Positions 1-9,546 of a stretch of DNA of 58,443 nucleotides are shown here, one piece after another; positions within the stretch are counted from its first letter, which is position 1, and each line of letters begins with the position of its first letter. The notes beneath the pieces are model-generated. The model saw nothing but the letters and a program-made list of their open reading frames with translations. It was not told the origin of the DNA and did not search any database. The DNA is taken from assembly GCA_020849535.1 (NCBI GenBank), contig JADLGB010000026.1, positions 1-58,443 on the forward strand, given 5' to 3'. Source of the stretch: Candidatus Hydrogenedentota bacterium. GTDB lineage: Bacteria; Hydrogenedentota; Hydrogenedentia; Hydrogenedentales; SLHB01. Both the position numbers and the translations under genes were made by a program.

Positions 1-2
1 AG

Positions 3-719
3 ATCCAGGAAATGCGCCGCAATATGCTGTTGGACATGTTCATCGTAGACAGCCACTTCATGCGCGAAGAACTGACCGGCAATGGTTTTCCTTCCGAGAA
101 AATCCACGTCGTACCGCACATCGTGCGTCTGCCCGAATGCACGCCCGAGCCCGTTCCCCAAGAACCAAACATCCTCTATGTGGGCCAGTTGATCCGGGGA
201 AAGGGCGTGGACCTGCTTCTGCGTGCACTGTCCGCCGTGAAGTGCGAGTTCAAGGCGCGTATCGTCGGAACAGGCAATGCCCGGCCCAAACTCGAAGCGC
301 TCGCGCAGCAACTTCACCTTTCGGAGAAGGTCTCCTTCGAAGGATGGGTCGCGCATGACCAGCTCGATTCGTATTACTCCTGGGCCAAGGTTGTCGCGGT
401 GCCATCTCGCTGGGCCGAGCCGTATGGAATGGTCGGGCTGGAGGCAATGAACCATGCGCGCGCGACCGTGGGCTTCAGAGTGGGCGGCATCCCTGACTGG
501 CTCGTGGATGGCGAGAACGGCATTCTCGTCGATCCGCAGGATACCAAAGCCTATGCGCGCGCGCTGGAGAAGATTCTGCTCGACACGGACCTGGCCGTAA
601 AAATGGGCGCGGCCGCACGCGTTCGCGTACTCAGGGAATTCTCGTTTGACTCCTACCTGGACGAAGTGGAGGGCCTTCTAGGGCAGTGCCTCTCGCAACT
701 GCACGGATACACGCCATGA
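3..719 (+). CDS. GT4-family glycosyltransferase, 5' end cut by window
   Basis: This is the C-terminal part (about 239 codons) of a GT-B fold glycosyltransferase of the GT4 (glycosyl transferases group 1) type. The frame is open to the window edge, so the true start lies upstream; the first ATG at 12 is internal. Visible family features are the nucleotide-sugar strand-loop around ILYVGQLIRGKGVDLLL and the C-terminal E-x7-E-like motif EPYGMVGLEAM followed by GGIPDWLVDGENGILV. Such enzymes add a sugar from an activated donor to a lipid-linked or growing EPS chain at the inner face of the cytoplasmic membrane. The stop overlaps the next start (ATGA at 716-719), so the two glycosyltransferases are translationally coupled. 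Donor and acceptor cannot be read from sequence. Confidence 0.9.
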   Translation: MQEMRRNMLLDMFIVDSHFMREELTGNGFPSEKIHVVPHIVRLPECTPEPVPQEPNILYVGQLIRGKGVDLLLRALSAVKCEFKARIVGTGNARPKLEALAQQLHLSEKVSFEGWVAHDQLDSYYSWAKVVAVPSRWAEPYGMVGLEAMNHARATVGFRVGGIPDWLVDGENGILVDPQDTKAYARALEKILLDTDLAVKMGAAARVRVLREFSFDSYLDEVEGLLGQCLSQLHGYTP

Positions 720-1858
720 AAGTGCTGATTTCGACCCTTGCATGTGATGCGGGAAAATCCGGAGTGGGCCAGTATCTCATCCACCTTCTGCAGGAGCTGC
801 CGTGCTTAGCCCCGGATATGCAGTTTGATCTGCTTGCCCTAAAGGATGATGTAAGGCACTACGTCACGAATCCGGACCAGTTCAAGATACTGACCGTAGG
901 CAAGCCATATCGTTCGCCTTTCGCGAACCTGCTTTGGCAGCAGGCAGCGTTGCCGCGTATCTGTGCTGGCAAGCACTACGACTTGCTCTTCATCCCCGCG
1001 GGAAACAGAAGGTTACCTTACTACGTGCCTTGCCCTAGCGTGGGGACTTTTCACGACTTCGCGATCCTACATGTGCCGGGGAAATACGACCGCGTTCATA
1101 CGTTGTACAACATGAATCTGCTCCCCGCGCTCGTCCGCAAGCTCACGATGGTTATTGCCGACAGCGAATTCACCCGGCGAGACGTCATCACCTATATCAA
1201 GGTCCCCGAGGAGCGCGTTTCGGTGATTCCACTGGCTGCCAGCGAGCTTTACCACCCGCGGAACAAGGAGGAATGCTCCGCGTATGTTTCGGAACGTTAT
1301 AAGGTCAGGACTCCATACATCCTTTATATCTCACGGATTGAGCATCCGGGCAAAAATCATGTCCGCCTCATTCGCGCCTTTGCCCGCTTCAAGGAAAAGG
1401 AGAAAACGCCTCATCAGCTTCTACTCGCGGGGAGTGACTGGAGTTGCGCTGAAGAAGTGCATCGCGAGGCTGCGGCTTGTTCCGCGTCAAAGGATATTGT
1501 ATTTACTGGATTTGTTGCAGGAGACGACCTTCCGCAGTTGTACTGCGCATCGGATCTGTTTGTGTTTCCTTCTCTTTTCGAAGGCTTCGGCCTACCCATC
1601 CTCGAAGCGATGCGCTGTGCAGTGCCCGTAGCCTGTTCAAACACCTCTTCATTGCCAGAGGTGGCGGGCAACGCCGCGCTTCTCTTTGACCCGTACGACG
1701 AGGACGCCATCGAGGATACCTTGCGCCGGATTCTAACGAGTGACTCGCTCCGCGAGGAGTTGGTTCAAGCAGGTCTCGTTTGGAGCAAGAAGTTTGGCTG
1801 GCCGGAAACGGCCATCAAAACGCTGGAAGTTTTCCGCAAGGCGCATTCGTTGCGCTGA
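716..1858 (+). CDS. GT4-family glycosyltransferase
   Basis: Complete 380-aa glycosyltransferase group 1 protein. I start it at ATG 716 because that gives a 4-bp ATGA overlap with the preceding gene; a longer reading from 686 would overlap by 34 bp. The N-terminal Rossmann half begins MKVLISTLACDAGKSGVGQYL (acceptor domain). The C-terminal half has ILYISRIEHPGKNHVRLIRAF (donor phosphate loop) and the E-x7-E region FPSLFEGFGLPILEAM, then SLPEVAGNAALLFDPYD, which is standard for GT4. It probably adds the second of two consecutive sugars in an EPS repeat unit, given its coupling to the upstream GT4. Sugar specificity is unknown. Confidence 0.93.
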   Translation: MKVLISTLACDAGKSGVGQYLIHLLQELPCLAPDMQFDLLALKDDVRHYVTNPDQFKILTVGKPYRSPFANLLWQQAALPRICAGKHYDLLFIPAGNRRLPYYVPCPSVGTFHDFAILHVPGKYDRVHTLYNMNLLPALVRKLTMVIADSEFTRRDVITYIKVPEERVSVIPLAASELYHPRNKEECSAYVSERYKVRTPYILYISRIEHPGKNHVRLIRAFARFKEKEKTPHQLLLAGSDWSCAEEVHREAAACSASKDIVFTGFVAGDDLPQLYCASDLFVFPSLFEGFGLPILEAMRCAVPVACSNTSSLPEVAGNAALLFDPYDEDAIEDTLRRILTSDSLREELVQAGLVWSKKFGWPETAIKTLEVFRKAHSLR

Positions 1859-1886
1859 CTGCGTGATCATCGGAGTGACCACTGTT

Positions 1887-2732
1887 GTGACAGCATGCGA
1901 GTCGGCACAGGATGACCCTTCCGCCAATGCAAATGCACCTTGGCGTTGCGAGCGCACCGGTGTCGATACCGTGAGCTTGTTTGAGATGAAGTTTAGCAGT
2001 GTCTCGCTGGACGAAGTCTTCCGCGCCGTCACGCGACAGATTGAAGCGCGTGAACCCGGGTACATCGTCACGCCGAACGTCGACCACGTCTGCGAATACC
2101 AGATCAATGAGGCGTTCCGGCGCGCCTATCAGAACGCTTTCTTGGTGTTGGCGGACGGCGTGCCAGTAATTTGGGCCAGCAGACTCTGCGGCTCGCCCAT
2201 CAAAGAGAAGATCAGCGGCTCGGATCTCGTCTACTTGCTTTCGGAATACGCAGCATTGAAAGGGTACTCGATCTTCTTCCTGGGCGCGGAGCCGGGTGTC
2301 GCGGCGCGCGCTGCCGAAATCTTGCGGCAACGCTTCCCGGGATTCACCATCGCCGGCGCGTACTCACCCCCTTTTGGCTTTGAGAAAGATCCGGAAGAAG
2401 AGCGCAAGACGGTGGCGATGATTCGCGACGCGGCCCCCGACATCTGCTATGTTGCCCTCGGCTCCCCCAAGGGCGATGTGTGGAATTACCGTCAATGCGA
2501 GAACACAGGCGTTCCCGTACACGTGGGCGTGGGCGCTTCCCTGGATTTTGTCGTCGGCAAAGTACGCCGCGCACCTCGATGGATGCAGCGCACCGGCCTC
2601 GAATGGACCTGGAGACTGGCCTTGGAGCCCAGGCGCCTGGCGACCCGCTATCTCGTCAAGGATCTGCGGTTTCTCCCGCTGCTCCTTCGCGAGTTCGTCC
2701 GCTGTTTTGGCAAAGGGCGCGCCAATGCCTGA
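1887..2732 (+). CDS. WecG/TagA/CpsF-family (GT26) glycosyltransferase
   Basis: About 281 aa. Family signatures are an N-terminal segment VDTVSLFEMKFSSVSLDEVF, TPNVDHVCEY, DGVPVIWASRLCGSPIKEKI then SGSDL, the middle FFLGAEPGVAARAAEIL, PPFGFEKDPEE, and LGSPKGDVW near the C-terminus. GT26 enzymes transfer ManNAc, ManNAcA or similar N-acetylated sugars to undecaprenyl-diphosphate-linked GlcNAc (WecG, TagA), usually as the second step of a surface polymer. The start is uncertain: the frame is open from 1740 inside the previous gene, GTG codons occur at 1863, 1875 and 1887, and ATG at 1986 would cut into the conserved domain. I chose GTG 1887, preceded by GGAG about 12 nt upstream. It lies 28 bp after the GT4 gene and is probably in the same operon. 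Confidence 0.88.
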   Translation: MTACESAQDDPSANANAPWRCERTGVDTVSLFEMKFSSVSLDEVFRAVTRQIEAREPGYIVTPNVDHVCEYQINEAFRRAYQNAFLVLADGVPVIWASRLCGSPIKEKISGSDLVYLLSEYAALKGYSIFFLGAEPGVAARAAEILRQRFPGFTIAGAYSPPFGFEKDPEEERKTVAMIRDAAPDICYVALGSPKGDVWNYRQCENTGVPVHVGVGASLDFVVGKVRRAPRWMQRTGLEWTWRLALEPRRLATRYLVKDLRFLPLLLREFVRCFGKGRANA

Positions 2733-2855
2733 CGTGTCTTCCATTCGGCCGCCACGAGTCATTGCTTTCGCACGCAATGACTCCGCATACTGCGTAAATG
2801 ATGGCGGTATCATCCAGGGGGCTGTAATGCACGGGCGTAGAAGGAGCTGAGTTCG

Positions 2856-4025
2856 TTGGCACGCGGGAAGAAGATCACGCTCTGCGTCTTCATTGACGCG
2901 TTTGGATGGGAACTGGCGAGGCGGTTTCCCTTTCTGGATGACATCCTCACGCTCAAGTCGCCCCTGGAGACCATCTTCGGATACAGCTCAACCTGCGACC
3001 CGACGATTCTCACCGGAGTGCTTCCTCGCGAGCACATGCACTTCACCTTCTTCACCTACGACCCCGAGCACTCGCCGTTCAAGCATTACCGGTATTTCGG
3101 CGTGCTTCCCACATCCATCATGCAGCGCGGGCGCGTGCGCGGCAAACTCAGTCAGATCATGAAACGGGTCCACGGGTTCACAGGCTATTTTCAGTTGTAC
3201 AACATGCCCTTTCGGTACCTACACCTCTTCGACTACACGGAGCGCCACAACATCTTCGAACCCGGGGGCATCAATGGGGGCCAGCCCACGATCTTCGACT
3301 TTGCGCGCGACCACGGAATTGCCTACTGCAGGCCCACCGGCTATGAGGAGTTGGAGAGCGTCACCGAGGTCGAGCAGGCCATGGCGGCCCGAGCCGTCCC
3401 CTTCGTCTACCTCTTCCTGGGCAAATTGGACGCCACACTCCACACCCACGGCACCCGGTCCTCCAAGAGCGCCAAGCATCTCGCCTGGTACGAAACGCTC
3501 GTGCGCCGCGTCTGCGAAAAAGCCCGCGAAACGTATGACGAGGTCAACCTCTATGTCTTCTCGGACCACGGCATGACGGACATCACATCGGTCTGCGACC
3601 TCATGGGCGTGGTGGATCGCCTCGGCCTCACCTTTGCCGAGGACTACGTCGCGGCATACGACTCCACGATCGCACGCTTCTGGTTCCTCAACGATCGCGC
3701 GCGGAACGCCATCACGAAAGCCTTGGCAAGCGTGCCGCAGGGGCACATCATGGGCGATGAAGAACTCGCCTCCTACGGCTGCGACTTCCCGGACCACCGG
3801 TTCGGGCAACTCTTCTTCCTGATGAACCCCGGCGTCCTCCTGTGCCCCAGCCATATGGGCGTCAAACCGCTGGCCGCCATGCACGGATACACGCCGCACG
3901 ACAAGGATTCAACCGCCGCCTTCATGTCCAACATCACGCCGCCCATCGTGCCCAAGCGACTAGACGATCTCTACACGCTGATGAAGAATGACTTGGAGGC
4001 TCTGATAGAGGATTCCCCGCGGTGA
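2856..4025 (+). CDS. Alkaline-phosphatase-superfamily hydrolase (nucleotide pyrophosphatase/phosphodiesterase-like)
   Basis: 389 aa starting at TTG 2856, with a good ribosome site (AAGGAG, 2841-2846) nine bases upstream. Metal-site signatures of the alkaline phosphatase superfamily appear in order: CVFIDAFGWE (first Asp), YSSTCDPTILTG (nucleophile region, Ser/Thr), LGKLDATLHTHG (Asp and His), VFSDHGMTD (Asp-His) and AAMHGYTPHDKDSTAAF (final His). No signal peptide or membrane segment is evident, so it may act in the cytoplasm. The position, fused by a GTGA overlap to the O-antigen-ligase-like gene and downstream of WecG, suggests it adds, moves or removes a phosphate-linked substituent on a polysaccharide intermediate. 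The substrate is unknown; phosphodiesterase, sulfatase-like and phosphoglycerol-transferase roles are all possible. Confidence 0.82.
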   Translation: MARGKKITLCVFIDAFGWELARRFPFLDDILTLKSPLETIFGYSSTCDPTILTGVLPREHMHFTFFTYDPEHSPFKHYRYFGVLPTSIMQRGRVRGKLSQIMKRVHGFTGYFQLYNMPFRYLHLFDYTERHNIFEPGGINGGQPTIFDFARDHGIAYCRPTGYEELESVTEVEQAMAARAVPFVYLFLGKLDATLHTHGTRSSKSAKHLAWYETLVRRVCEKARETYDEVNLYVFSDHGMTDITSVCDLMGVVDRLGLTFAEDYVAAYDSTIARFWFLNDRARNAITKALASVPQGHIMGDEELASYGCDFPDHRFGQLFFLMNPGVLLCPSHMGVKPLAAMHGYTPHDKDSTAAFMSNITPPIVPKRLDDLYTLMKNDLEALIEDSPR

Positions 4026-5428
4026 TTGAATCGAAGTACCTCATCTTCTATATCGGCAGCGCCATCTGCGTACCCGCGGGGATCTTGTTGGCTTCAACCT
4101 CCCGGCGCATCCATGACGCAGTCTTTGTGGCCTTGGTGCTGGGGGTCACGCAGCCTGCCTCGCTGTTCGGCCTTCCCACGGACATCAACTTCTTGAGTAG
4201 AGACTGGTACCGCGGGACCACCCGCGGAATCGAGATTTCCTATCTCGACCTCCTCGCGGTGATCCTGCTCGTCAGCAGTCTCATCATGCGCCGGCGCGAC
4301 GGCTTCCGCCTCTATTGGCCCCCAAGCTTGGGGTTCCAGATCTCGTTTCTTCTGTGGTGCTGTATCAACGTGGCATTGTTCAGCCAACCCAAACTATTTG
4401 GCATATTCGAATGCACGAAGATTGCACGCGCCATCCTGCTGTTTGCGGCGGTGGCCATGTACATCCGCCGGCCTCGCGAAGTGCGTATCTTCATCTGGAC
4501 CCTGATCGGGGCAGTCTGCTACGAGACCGTCCTCAGCTTGCTGGACCGCTATGCTTACGGAATGCATCGCATAGAAGGCACCCTCGGCCATCCCAACTCG
4601 CTGTCCATGTACTGCCTGCAGTGTGTACCGATCTTCATCGCCGTGTTTTTTGCGGAAGGTGTCGGGCCCCGCATGCGAACGGCCAGCGTCATTGCGTTCC
4701 TTGGTGCCACGGCCTGCGTGTTGTTCACCATCAGCCGCATGGGCGTGGTCGCGCTATTCCTCATATCGGCCGTGGCATTTCTGATGTGCACGGGCTTTCG
4801 GCTGAGTCCCCGCAACGCGGGTCTGGCCATTCTGGGAATACTACTGATGACCCTGATGCTCGCAAAATCATGGGACACGCTATCGAGCCGGATGCAGGGA
4901 ACCAATCTGAGCGAAGAGTACTTCACCCAGGAAGGCGACCGGGGTAGCTATTTTCGCATGGGCATGCCTGCTATTCGCGACTTTCCCCTCTCCGGAATGG
5001 GCCTCAACAACTGGAGCTATTGGGTCACCAATCGCTACGCGATCGAAGCCGGCTACGAGACCATTGAGGGAGGTCTCCCTATCACGCCCTACCCAAGCCT
5101 GAACGAGCCCCCACGCGGTCCCACACAGGCCGCGCCCGCTCACAACTATTACCTCATCACCGTGGCAGAACTCGGCTGGCCAGGGCTCAGTCTGGTGCTG
5201 GCTATCTTCGGCCGCTGGCTATGGATTTCCGGACAGGTCCTGTTCATGCGCAATCGGGACCTCATGAGCCGTGTGCGGCTGGGCGCCTTCCTCAGTCTAT
5301 GGGGCATCATGCTGCAGAGCTGGACCGAATGGGAATTCCGGCAGACATCGGTCTACTTCAACGGCCACGTCATTCTGGCCGTCGCGGCAACACTCTACTA
5401 CTTCCGAAGCCCCGCCCGCCGCGCGTAA
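4022..5428 (+). CDS. O-antigen ligase / Wzy-like polysaccharide polymerase
   Basis: 468-aa polytopic membrane protein with roughly 10-12 hydrophobic segments, starting at GTG 4022 with a 4-bp GTGA overlap with the upstream hydrolase. The large periplasmic loop near residues 290-390 is followed by the Wzy_C-type signature PAHNYYLITVAELGWPG, in which the His and Glu are conserved in WaaL/Wzy-type enzymes. Family members polymerise undecaprenyl-linked repeat units or ligate finished chains in the periplasm. With the flippase at 6652-8214 and the Wzc-like protein at 32978-35218, a Wzx/Wzy-dependent EPS pathway is likely. It is the last gene of the + strand operon and is convergent with the FkbM gene 61 bp away. 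Confidence 0.87.
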   Translation: MIESKYLIFYIGSAICVPAGILLASTSRRIHDAVFVALVLGVTQPASLFGLPTDINFLSRDWYRGTTRGIEISYLDLLAVILLVSSLIMRRRDGFRLYWPPSLGFQISFLLWCCINVALFSQPKLFGIFECTKIARAILLFAAVAMYIRRPREVRIFIWTLIGAVCYETVLSLLDRYAYGMHRIEGTLGHPNSLSMYCLQCVPIFIAVFFAEGVGPRMRTASVIAFLGATACVLFTISRMGVVALFLISAVAFLMCTGFRLSPRNAGLAILGILLMTLMLAKSWDTLSSRMQGTNLSEEYFTQEGDRGSYFRMGMPAIRDFPLSGMGLNNWSYWVTNRYAIEAGYETIEGGLPITPYPSLNEPPRGPTQAAPAHNYYLITVAELGWPGLSLVLAIFGRWLWISGQVLFMRNRDLMSRVRLGAFLSLWGIMLQSWTEWEFRQTSVYFNGHVILAVAATLYYFRSPARRA

Positions 5429-5489
5429 CGGTTCGGCCGCCAAACCGGGTATACTTCCACACTGCACGAGGCGGCGGCCAAACGACAAA

Positions 5490-6452
5490 TCACTCCGCTT
5501 CAGGCCGGGTCAATATGCTTGTGCTGGCAAAATCCGTAGACGCGAGAGAGCCTGCATATGCTGCAAACACACGGTCGAGGTCTTCCTGCGAGCGCTTCCG
5601 CGTCAAGAACATGTTGAATAAGATGTACCTGTCTTGCTTATTCGGAACCAAGTGAGAGGACTCCCGGAAACCCGACGTGGTCATGTGAAAAAAACGGTAG
5701 CCCAGCATCTTCAGGCCTGCCTCGCACTCTTCGCTGAAGGGTTTCAACACTTCGAGTATGATCTCAGGACCATGCTTGGCAAGCGTGGCACGGGCCCCTT
5801 GCAGGACAGATTCCTCGTGACCTTCAACGTCGATCTTCAGCACCCCATTCGAAAGATCGAGGTCACGGTACTTCTCCGACCCAAAATAGTCGTCAAGGGT
5901 GACCGTTTGTGTGGAGCATTCACTGCGAACCGCCTCGCCGGAGAAGTCTGATTCCAGCGAAGCACTCATATCCGAGTTCGCAAGATATAGCGCGCGAGTT
6001 CCCGTGCCGCACGAAACCGCGACATTCTCGGCAGTGATAGGCGCTTCATTGATCTGGGCATTTTCCACGAGTATGCGATACAGTTTGGGGTTGGGTTCGA
6101 ATGAAAAACACCGAAGTCCGGGATTGGTGAGACCCGCTACCAGACTCAGGAATCCGATGTTAGAGCCAACATCCACAAAAACCGTCAAGCTGGGCGCAAT
6201 TTCCTTTAGAAAACGGGCCGTTTCCGGTTCGTAAAATGTCCATCCGTACCAGAAGAGCTGGAAGGTCAAGTAGTTCTCGTGAATCGATGTAAGGAGGAGC
6301 GGTTTCCCGGAAAAGGGGATGTAAGCGACAGCGGGTCCTATCCAGCCCGGTTTGATGCGCAGCCCCAGATCCCGCAAAGCGGAACGTGCGAGCAATGAGC
6401 GATTCGACAGATGCCACATGGCCTTGCCGGCGATTCTCTTCACCAAAGTCAT
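5490..6452 (-). CDS. FkbM-family methyltransferase
   Basis: 320 aa from ATG 6452, which has GGAAGG about 10 nt upstream; a 21-codon longer reading from 6515 lacks support. The SAM-binding motif I is VFVDVGSNIGFLSLVAGL (near residue 120), followed by CFSFEPNPKLYRIL (motif II acidic region), VTLDDYFG and the typical FkbM block LKIDVEGHEESVLQGA. FkbM enzymes O-methylate hydroxyls, very often of sugars in surface polysaccharides or glycolipids. Placed between the polymerase and the flippase it most likely methylates an EPS sugar. It is transcribed opposite to the upstream EPS operon and 199 bp downstream of the flippase, possibly as one unit with it. Confidence 0.9.
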   Translation of the reverse strand: MTLVKRIAGKAMWHLSNRSLLARSALRDLGLRIKPGWIGPAVAYIPFSGKPLLLTSIHENYLTFQLFWYGWTFYEPETARFLKEIAPSLTVFVDVGSNIGFLSLVAGLTNPGLRCFSFEPNPKLYRILVENAQINEAPITAENVAVSCGTGTRALYLANSDMSASLESDFSGEAVRSECSTQTVTLDDYFGSEKYRDLDLSNGVLKIDVEGHEESVLQGARATLAKHGPEIILEVLKPFSEECEAGLKMLGYRFFHMTTSGFRESSHLVPNKQDRYILFNMFLTRKRSQEDLDRVFAAYAGSLASTDFASTSILTRPEAE

Positions 6453-6651
6453 ATTGCGTACACCTTCCACTTGCTTCAAGCACGCTACCGTCCAGGAGAT
6501 GTTCCACAAACCCACAACACATCATCACATGGCGATCTTTTGATTGTCAAAACATCGACATCCAAATAGTCACACCAAGACCCGAACGCCACGGGGACGG
6601 CACAAATCGTGGGGCATTTCAAATCCAGTCGAATTCCGGTGGAATCCCAGA

Positions 6652-8214
6652 TTACGCCTGGGCCGGCCTCACAAAGAAGTCCATGACGCGGTTAAGCTTA
6701 TGAATGTTCAGCGCCCGGATTTCGCTTACTTCGTCCTCGTGGATAAGACGCAACACGCGAATCAACACCGGGAACGCCGCCAGATAGCCCCCGCCCAGTG
6801 CGAACAGCGTCACGACATTCAAATGCGGCGCCAGCGGCGACAACACCGCCGCGAGGATGACGAGCGGCACGCTGATCTTCACGAAGAACCAGCCCGGGAA
6901 ATAGATGCCCCCAACAATCCGCTTGATGGCGTACAACTGGATCGGCGCCGCCACAGCGAACGTCAGAAAGACCGCCGCCGCCGCCCCATACATTCCCCAA
7001 CGGGGGATCAGCGTCACATCGAAGATAATGTTGATAATCACCTGAAGCACCGTCAGCCAGAGCATGCTGGGGACCTTCTCTTTCGCAACAATCGCCATCG
7101 AGAGCGGGGTCCAAATCGTGGACAGCAAGTGCAGCACGCAGAAGGTCGCCGCAATCGGGCCGGCATCCTTCATTTCCGCGCCATAAATCAGTTCAATCCC
7201 CCGCCCCGAAAAAAACACCCCAAACGCGGCGAACGGCACCACCGCCAGGATGAGCATCCGATAGAATGCCGCAGTCAATCGCCCCAAACACGCCTCGTCT
7301 CTCGAGTACGCTTCTGCAAAACCGGCAATAAAGAGGGTTTGCAGGGCCATGGGGACAAATCCAATGACCATGAGCGGGGTTTCGCAGCCCAGTCCGTATA
7401 TCCCCGCCAGCGTGGGCGAAAAACAGATACTCAGAAAGAACAACTCTGAGTACTGCCGCAAGAAGATGAGCCCCGCCGCATTTACCATAGTGGACAATCC
7501 CATGAACAAAACGCGGCGCTTGCCTACCCCATATGAAGACCCATCTCTAGGAAACGCCTTCAATATGCTGGCAACCTTAAGACCTCCGCATAGTGCAAAC
7601 AATGCAGCAATCGCGGCTTGAATCGCCAGTGCGGCCAGTGCCGTACCATACCTATCCAACACAATCAGAACCAGTGCTAGCCACAGGAAACCCGCGCAAA
7701 TGCCCAAAAGCGACGCGAATCGCGCGCAATACAACGACGTCAACGTGTCTTCAATGAGAGCACGCAACAAGCGAAATCCGAAGACACCCACGGTTACTGA
7801 GAGAAGATAGCCTGCGTCAGATTTGAAATACCAAGTGTCAATCTGCGGGTTCAAGAAGTGCAGCACAAAACTTGCCAGCACGAGCATCCCCAACTGCATA
7901 AAGGCAATACGGCTAATGAGACGCACAAGTCCAGCACGGCTGCGCCTCACAATGAGCTCTGGTACAAACCGTATCAATGAGGTATTCAGACCTAGCTCGC
8001 AGAGGATGACCAGCCAAGTTCCGATTACTTCACAAGCCTTCAGCAGCCCATATTGATCGGGCCCGAGCTGGCGGACCAACACAACAGAAATGAGAAAATA
8101 GACCACAAACTGCGCGGCCTTCCCGAGGAGTGTCCACGGGACTGCCAGAACCATATCGCGCGAAAAGAACTCTTGGCTTTTGCCACCCGGAGTATCGGTA
8201 TTCGCCAACTTCAT
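6652..8214 (-). CDS. Wzx-like polysaccharide flippase (MOP superfamily)
   Basis: 520 aa with about 12-14 hydrophobic segments spread over the full length and short polar loops, typical of MOP/MATE-superfamily oligosaccharide flippases (RfbX/Wzx/MurJ-like). It begins DMVLAVPWTLLGKAAQFVVYFLISVVLVRQLGPDQYGL, a classic Wzx N-terminus with the GPDQYG loop. These proteins move undecaprenyl-linked repeat units from the inner to the outer face of the cytoplasmic membrane. The start is ATG 8214, preceded closely by AGAGG. It complements the WaaL/Wzy-like gene at 4022-5428 and the Wzc-like gene at 32978-35218. Confidence 0.9.
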   Translation of the reverse strand: MKLANTDTPGGKSQEFFSRDMVLAVPWTLLGKAAQFVVYFLISVVLVRQLGPDQYGLLKACEVIGTWLVILCELGLNTSLIRFVPELIVRRSRAGLVRLISRIAFMQLGMLVLASFVLHFLNPQIDTWYFKSDAGYLLSVTVGVFGFRLLRALIEDTLTSLYCARFASLLGICAGFLWLALVLIVLDRYGTALAALAIQAAIAALFALCGGLKVASILKAFPRDGSSYGVGKRRVLFMGLSTMVNAAGLIFLRQYSELFFLSICFSPTLAGIYGLGCETPLMVIGFVPMALQTLFIAGFAEAYSRDEACLGRLTAAFYRMLILAVVPFAAFGVFFSGRGIELIYGAEMKDAGPIAATFCVLHLLSTIWTPLSMAIVAKEKVPSMLWLTVLQVIINIIFDVTLIPRWGMYGAAAAVFLTFAVAAPIQLYAIKRIVGGIYFPGWFFVKISVPLVILAAVLSPLAPHLNVVTLFALGGGYLAAFPVLIRVLRLIHEDEVSEIRALNIHKLNRVMDFFVRPAQA

Positions 8215-8916
8215 CTACCTCTTGATCGGTATCGATGGATTATGCTAAAAGTAATGCGGCATTAACATCATATACGATATTTACATATAAATATTTTTAT
8301 ATTTGTACCACCAATAAAACATTCAATCTCTGCAAGCGAATCGTCACTCTTGAGCGAAAGGATTGAGCCCTCCACGCCGAAACGACAGTCAAGGGCACCT
8401 ATTGGGCAACGGCGGCTCCCGTGTTCCGCAGAAGACAGAAGTATGAAACACCGCAGCATCAAACTCAAGTTGATAATTGAAGTCAATAGGGCTTGCACGG
8501 CACATATGTCGCCCCCCCGCCGCCCGCTGCAGAATCGAGATATTGCCAGCGTGCTGGGCTAATCGTCACCTACTCGTTGTTGGAACATTCAAGAGGACTG
8601 GAGGGAAGCCGAGGAAGTGCGGAGAGCCCTTCTCGCAAACCCTTTTCGGGTGCGACTCGCCCTTTGAGTCCCCGGCTGGGCAAGTTCCATCCTGGCTGCT
8701 TGACAAGCAGCTTCATTGGCTGCAAGAATGACCAAGAAGGACGGCTGTGCTCTCTAACGGCCGTCGTTGCTTGGAGAAGGTGCCTTACCAAATGTTTGTG
8801 ATGATGCAAGTGCTTCCTTCGTCATCGTGTTTTTCTTTCGGTAACCGATTGTCCAGTTCATCAATACTCGGCGGCTCGGGCACCCATAGCCTATGCGTCA
8901 GAGGAGGCAACCCCAA
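8215..8916. other. Intergenic region between divergent flippase and methyltransferase genes
   Basis: About 700 bp without a convincing gene. The part next to the flippase (about 8265-8320) is AT-rich and is the likely promoter region for that gene. A short perfect hairpin (GCTGCTT, 3-nt loop, AAGCAGC) lies near 8696-8712. I saw no sigma-54-like site here. A 76-codon minus-strand frame at 8268-8498 has no recognisable features and is not called. Confidence 0.4.
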
Positions 8917-9546
8917 ATGACAGGAAGCGCACCACAAAAAGTCTGCCGACTGCTTGCTCATCTTCTGACGCATCCCAGCACCGTGCCACGCTACCTTCGC
9001 AAGAGCCTCGTGACGCGAAAGACCCCCTTGGATTTTGAACTTCCGTGGATGTCCTTTGCCGTGATCGATTTCCTTGCGGAGTATCTCAAGCCCCACATGA
9101 CCGTATTTGAGTACGGGTCTGGCGGCTCAACATTATTCTTCGCCCGGCGGACTTCAAGGGTCTTTTCGGTTGAAGACAATCCTGAATGGCATTCGTTGGT
9201 TCAGGACCGGATCGAGAAAGAGGGTCTGCTGAATGCAACCATCCAACTTAAGCCATTCGATTTCTGGAACCCGGACACTTTTGATCGTTCAGAGTATTTG
9301 AACGCACTGCCCAGTGAGCCCTTTGATGTCTACGTTGTGGATGGGCAGGAAGGTTCCCAACAGGTTCGCCCAACATGTTTCCATCATATCGAGAAGAATG
9401 TGAAGCCGGGCGCAATAATTGTCATAGACGATTCATGGCGATATATAAGTCTGCGGACGGAGAATCGCGCCAAGAAAGTGGAGTCTTTCGTCAGCGTGGG
9501 GCCGTGTCGCATGGGTGTTACGTCGACCGATGTCTATTTCTATTGA
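8917..9546 (+). CDS. Class I SAM-dependent methyltransferase
   Basis: 209 aa from ATG 8917, with a strong GAGGAGG ribosome site (8901-8907); the in-frame ATG at 8893 lies upstream of that site and is less likely. The SAM-binding glycine-rich loop is VFEYGSGGSTLFFARR, followed by VFSVEDNPEWHSLV (acidic residue binding the ribose), FDVYVVDGQEG, and the late strand VKPGAIIVIDDSW. This is a Rossmann-fold methyltransferase related to those found in surface polysaccharide clusters. It is distinct from the FkbM protein at 5490-6452. Context suggests a sugar or EPS substrate, but this is inference. Confidence 0.82.
   Translation: MTGSAPQKVCRLLAHLLTHPSTVPRYLRKSLVTRKTPLDFELPWMSFAVIDFLAEYLKPHMTVFEYGSGGSTLFFARRTSRVFSVEDNPEWHSLVQDRIEKEGLLNATIQLKPFDFWNPDTFDRSEYLNALPSEPFDVYVVDGQEGSQQVRPTCFHHIEKNVKPGAIIVIDDSWRYISLRTENRAKKVESFVSVGPCRMGVTSTDVYFY

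Noticed and set aside
6544..7449. 301-codon open frame on + strand
   Set aside because: Antisense to the flippase; the His/Arg/Gln-rich composition is the complement of hydrophobic codons.
8268..8498. 76-codon minus-strand frame
   Set aside because: No ribosome site or known domain, in an AT-rich promoter region.
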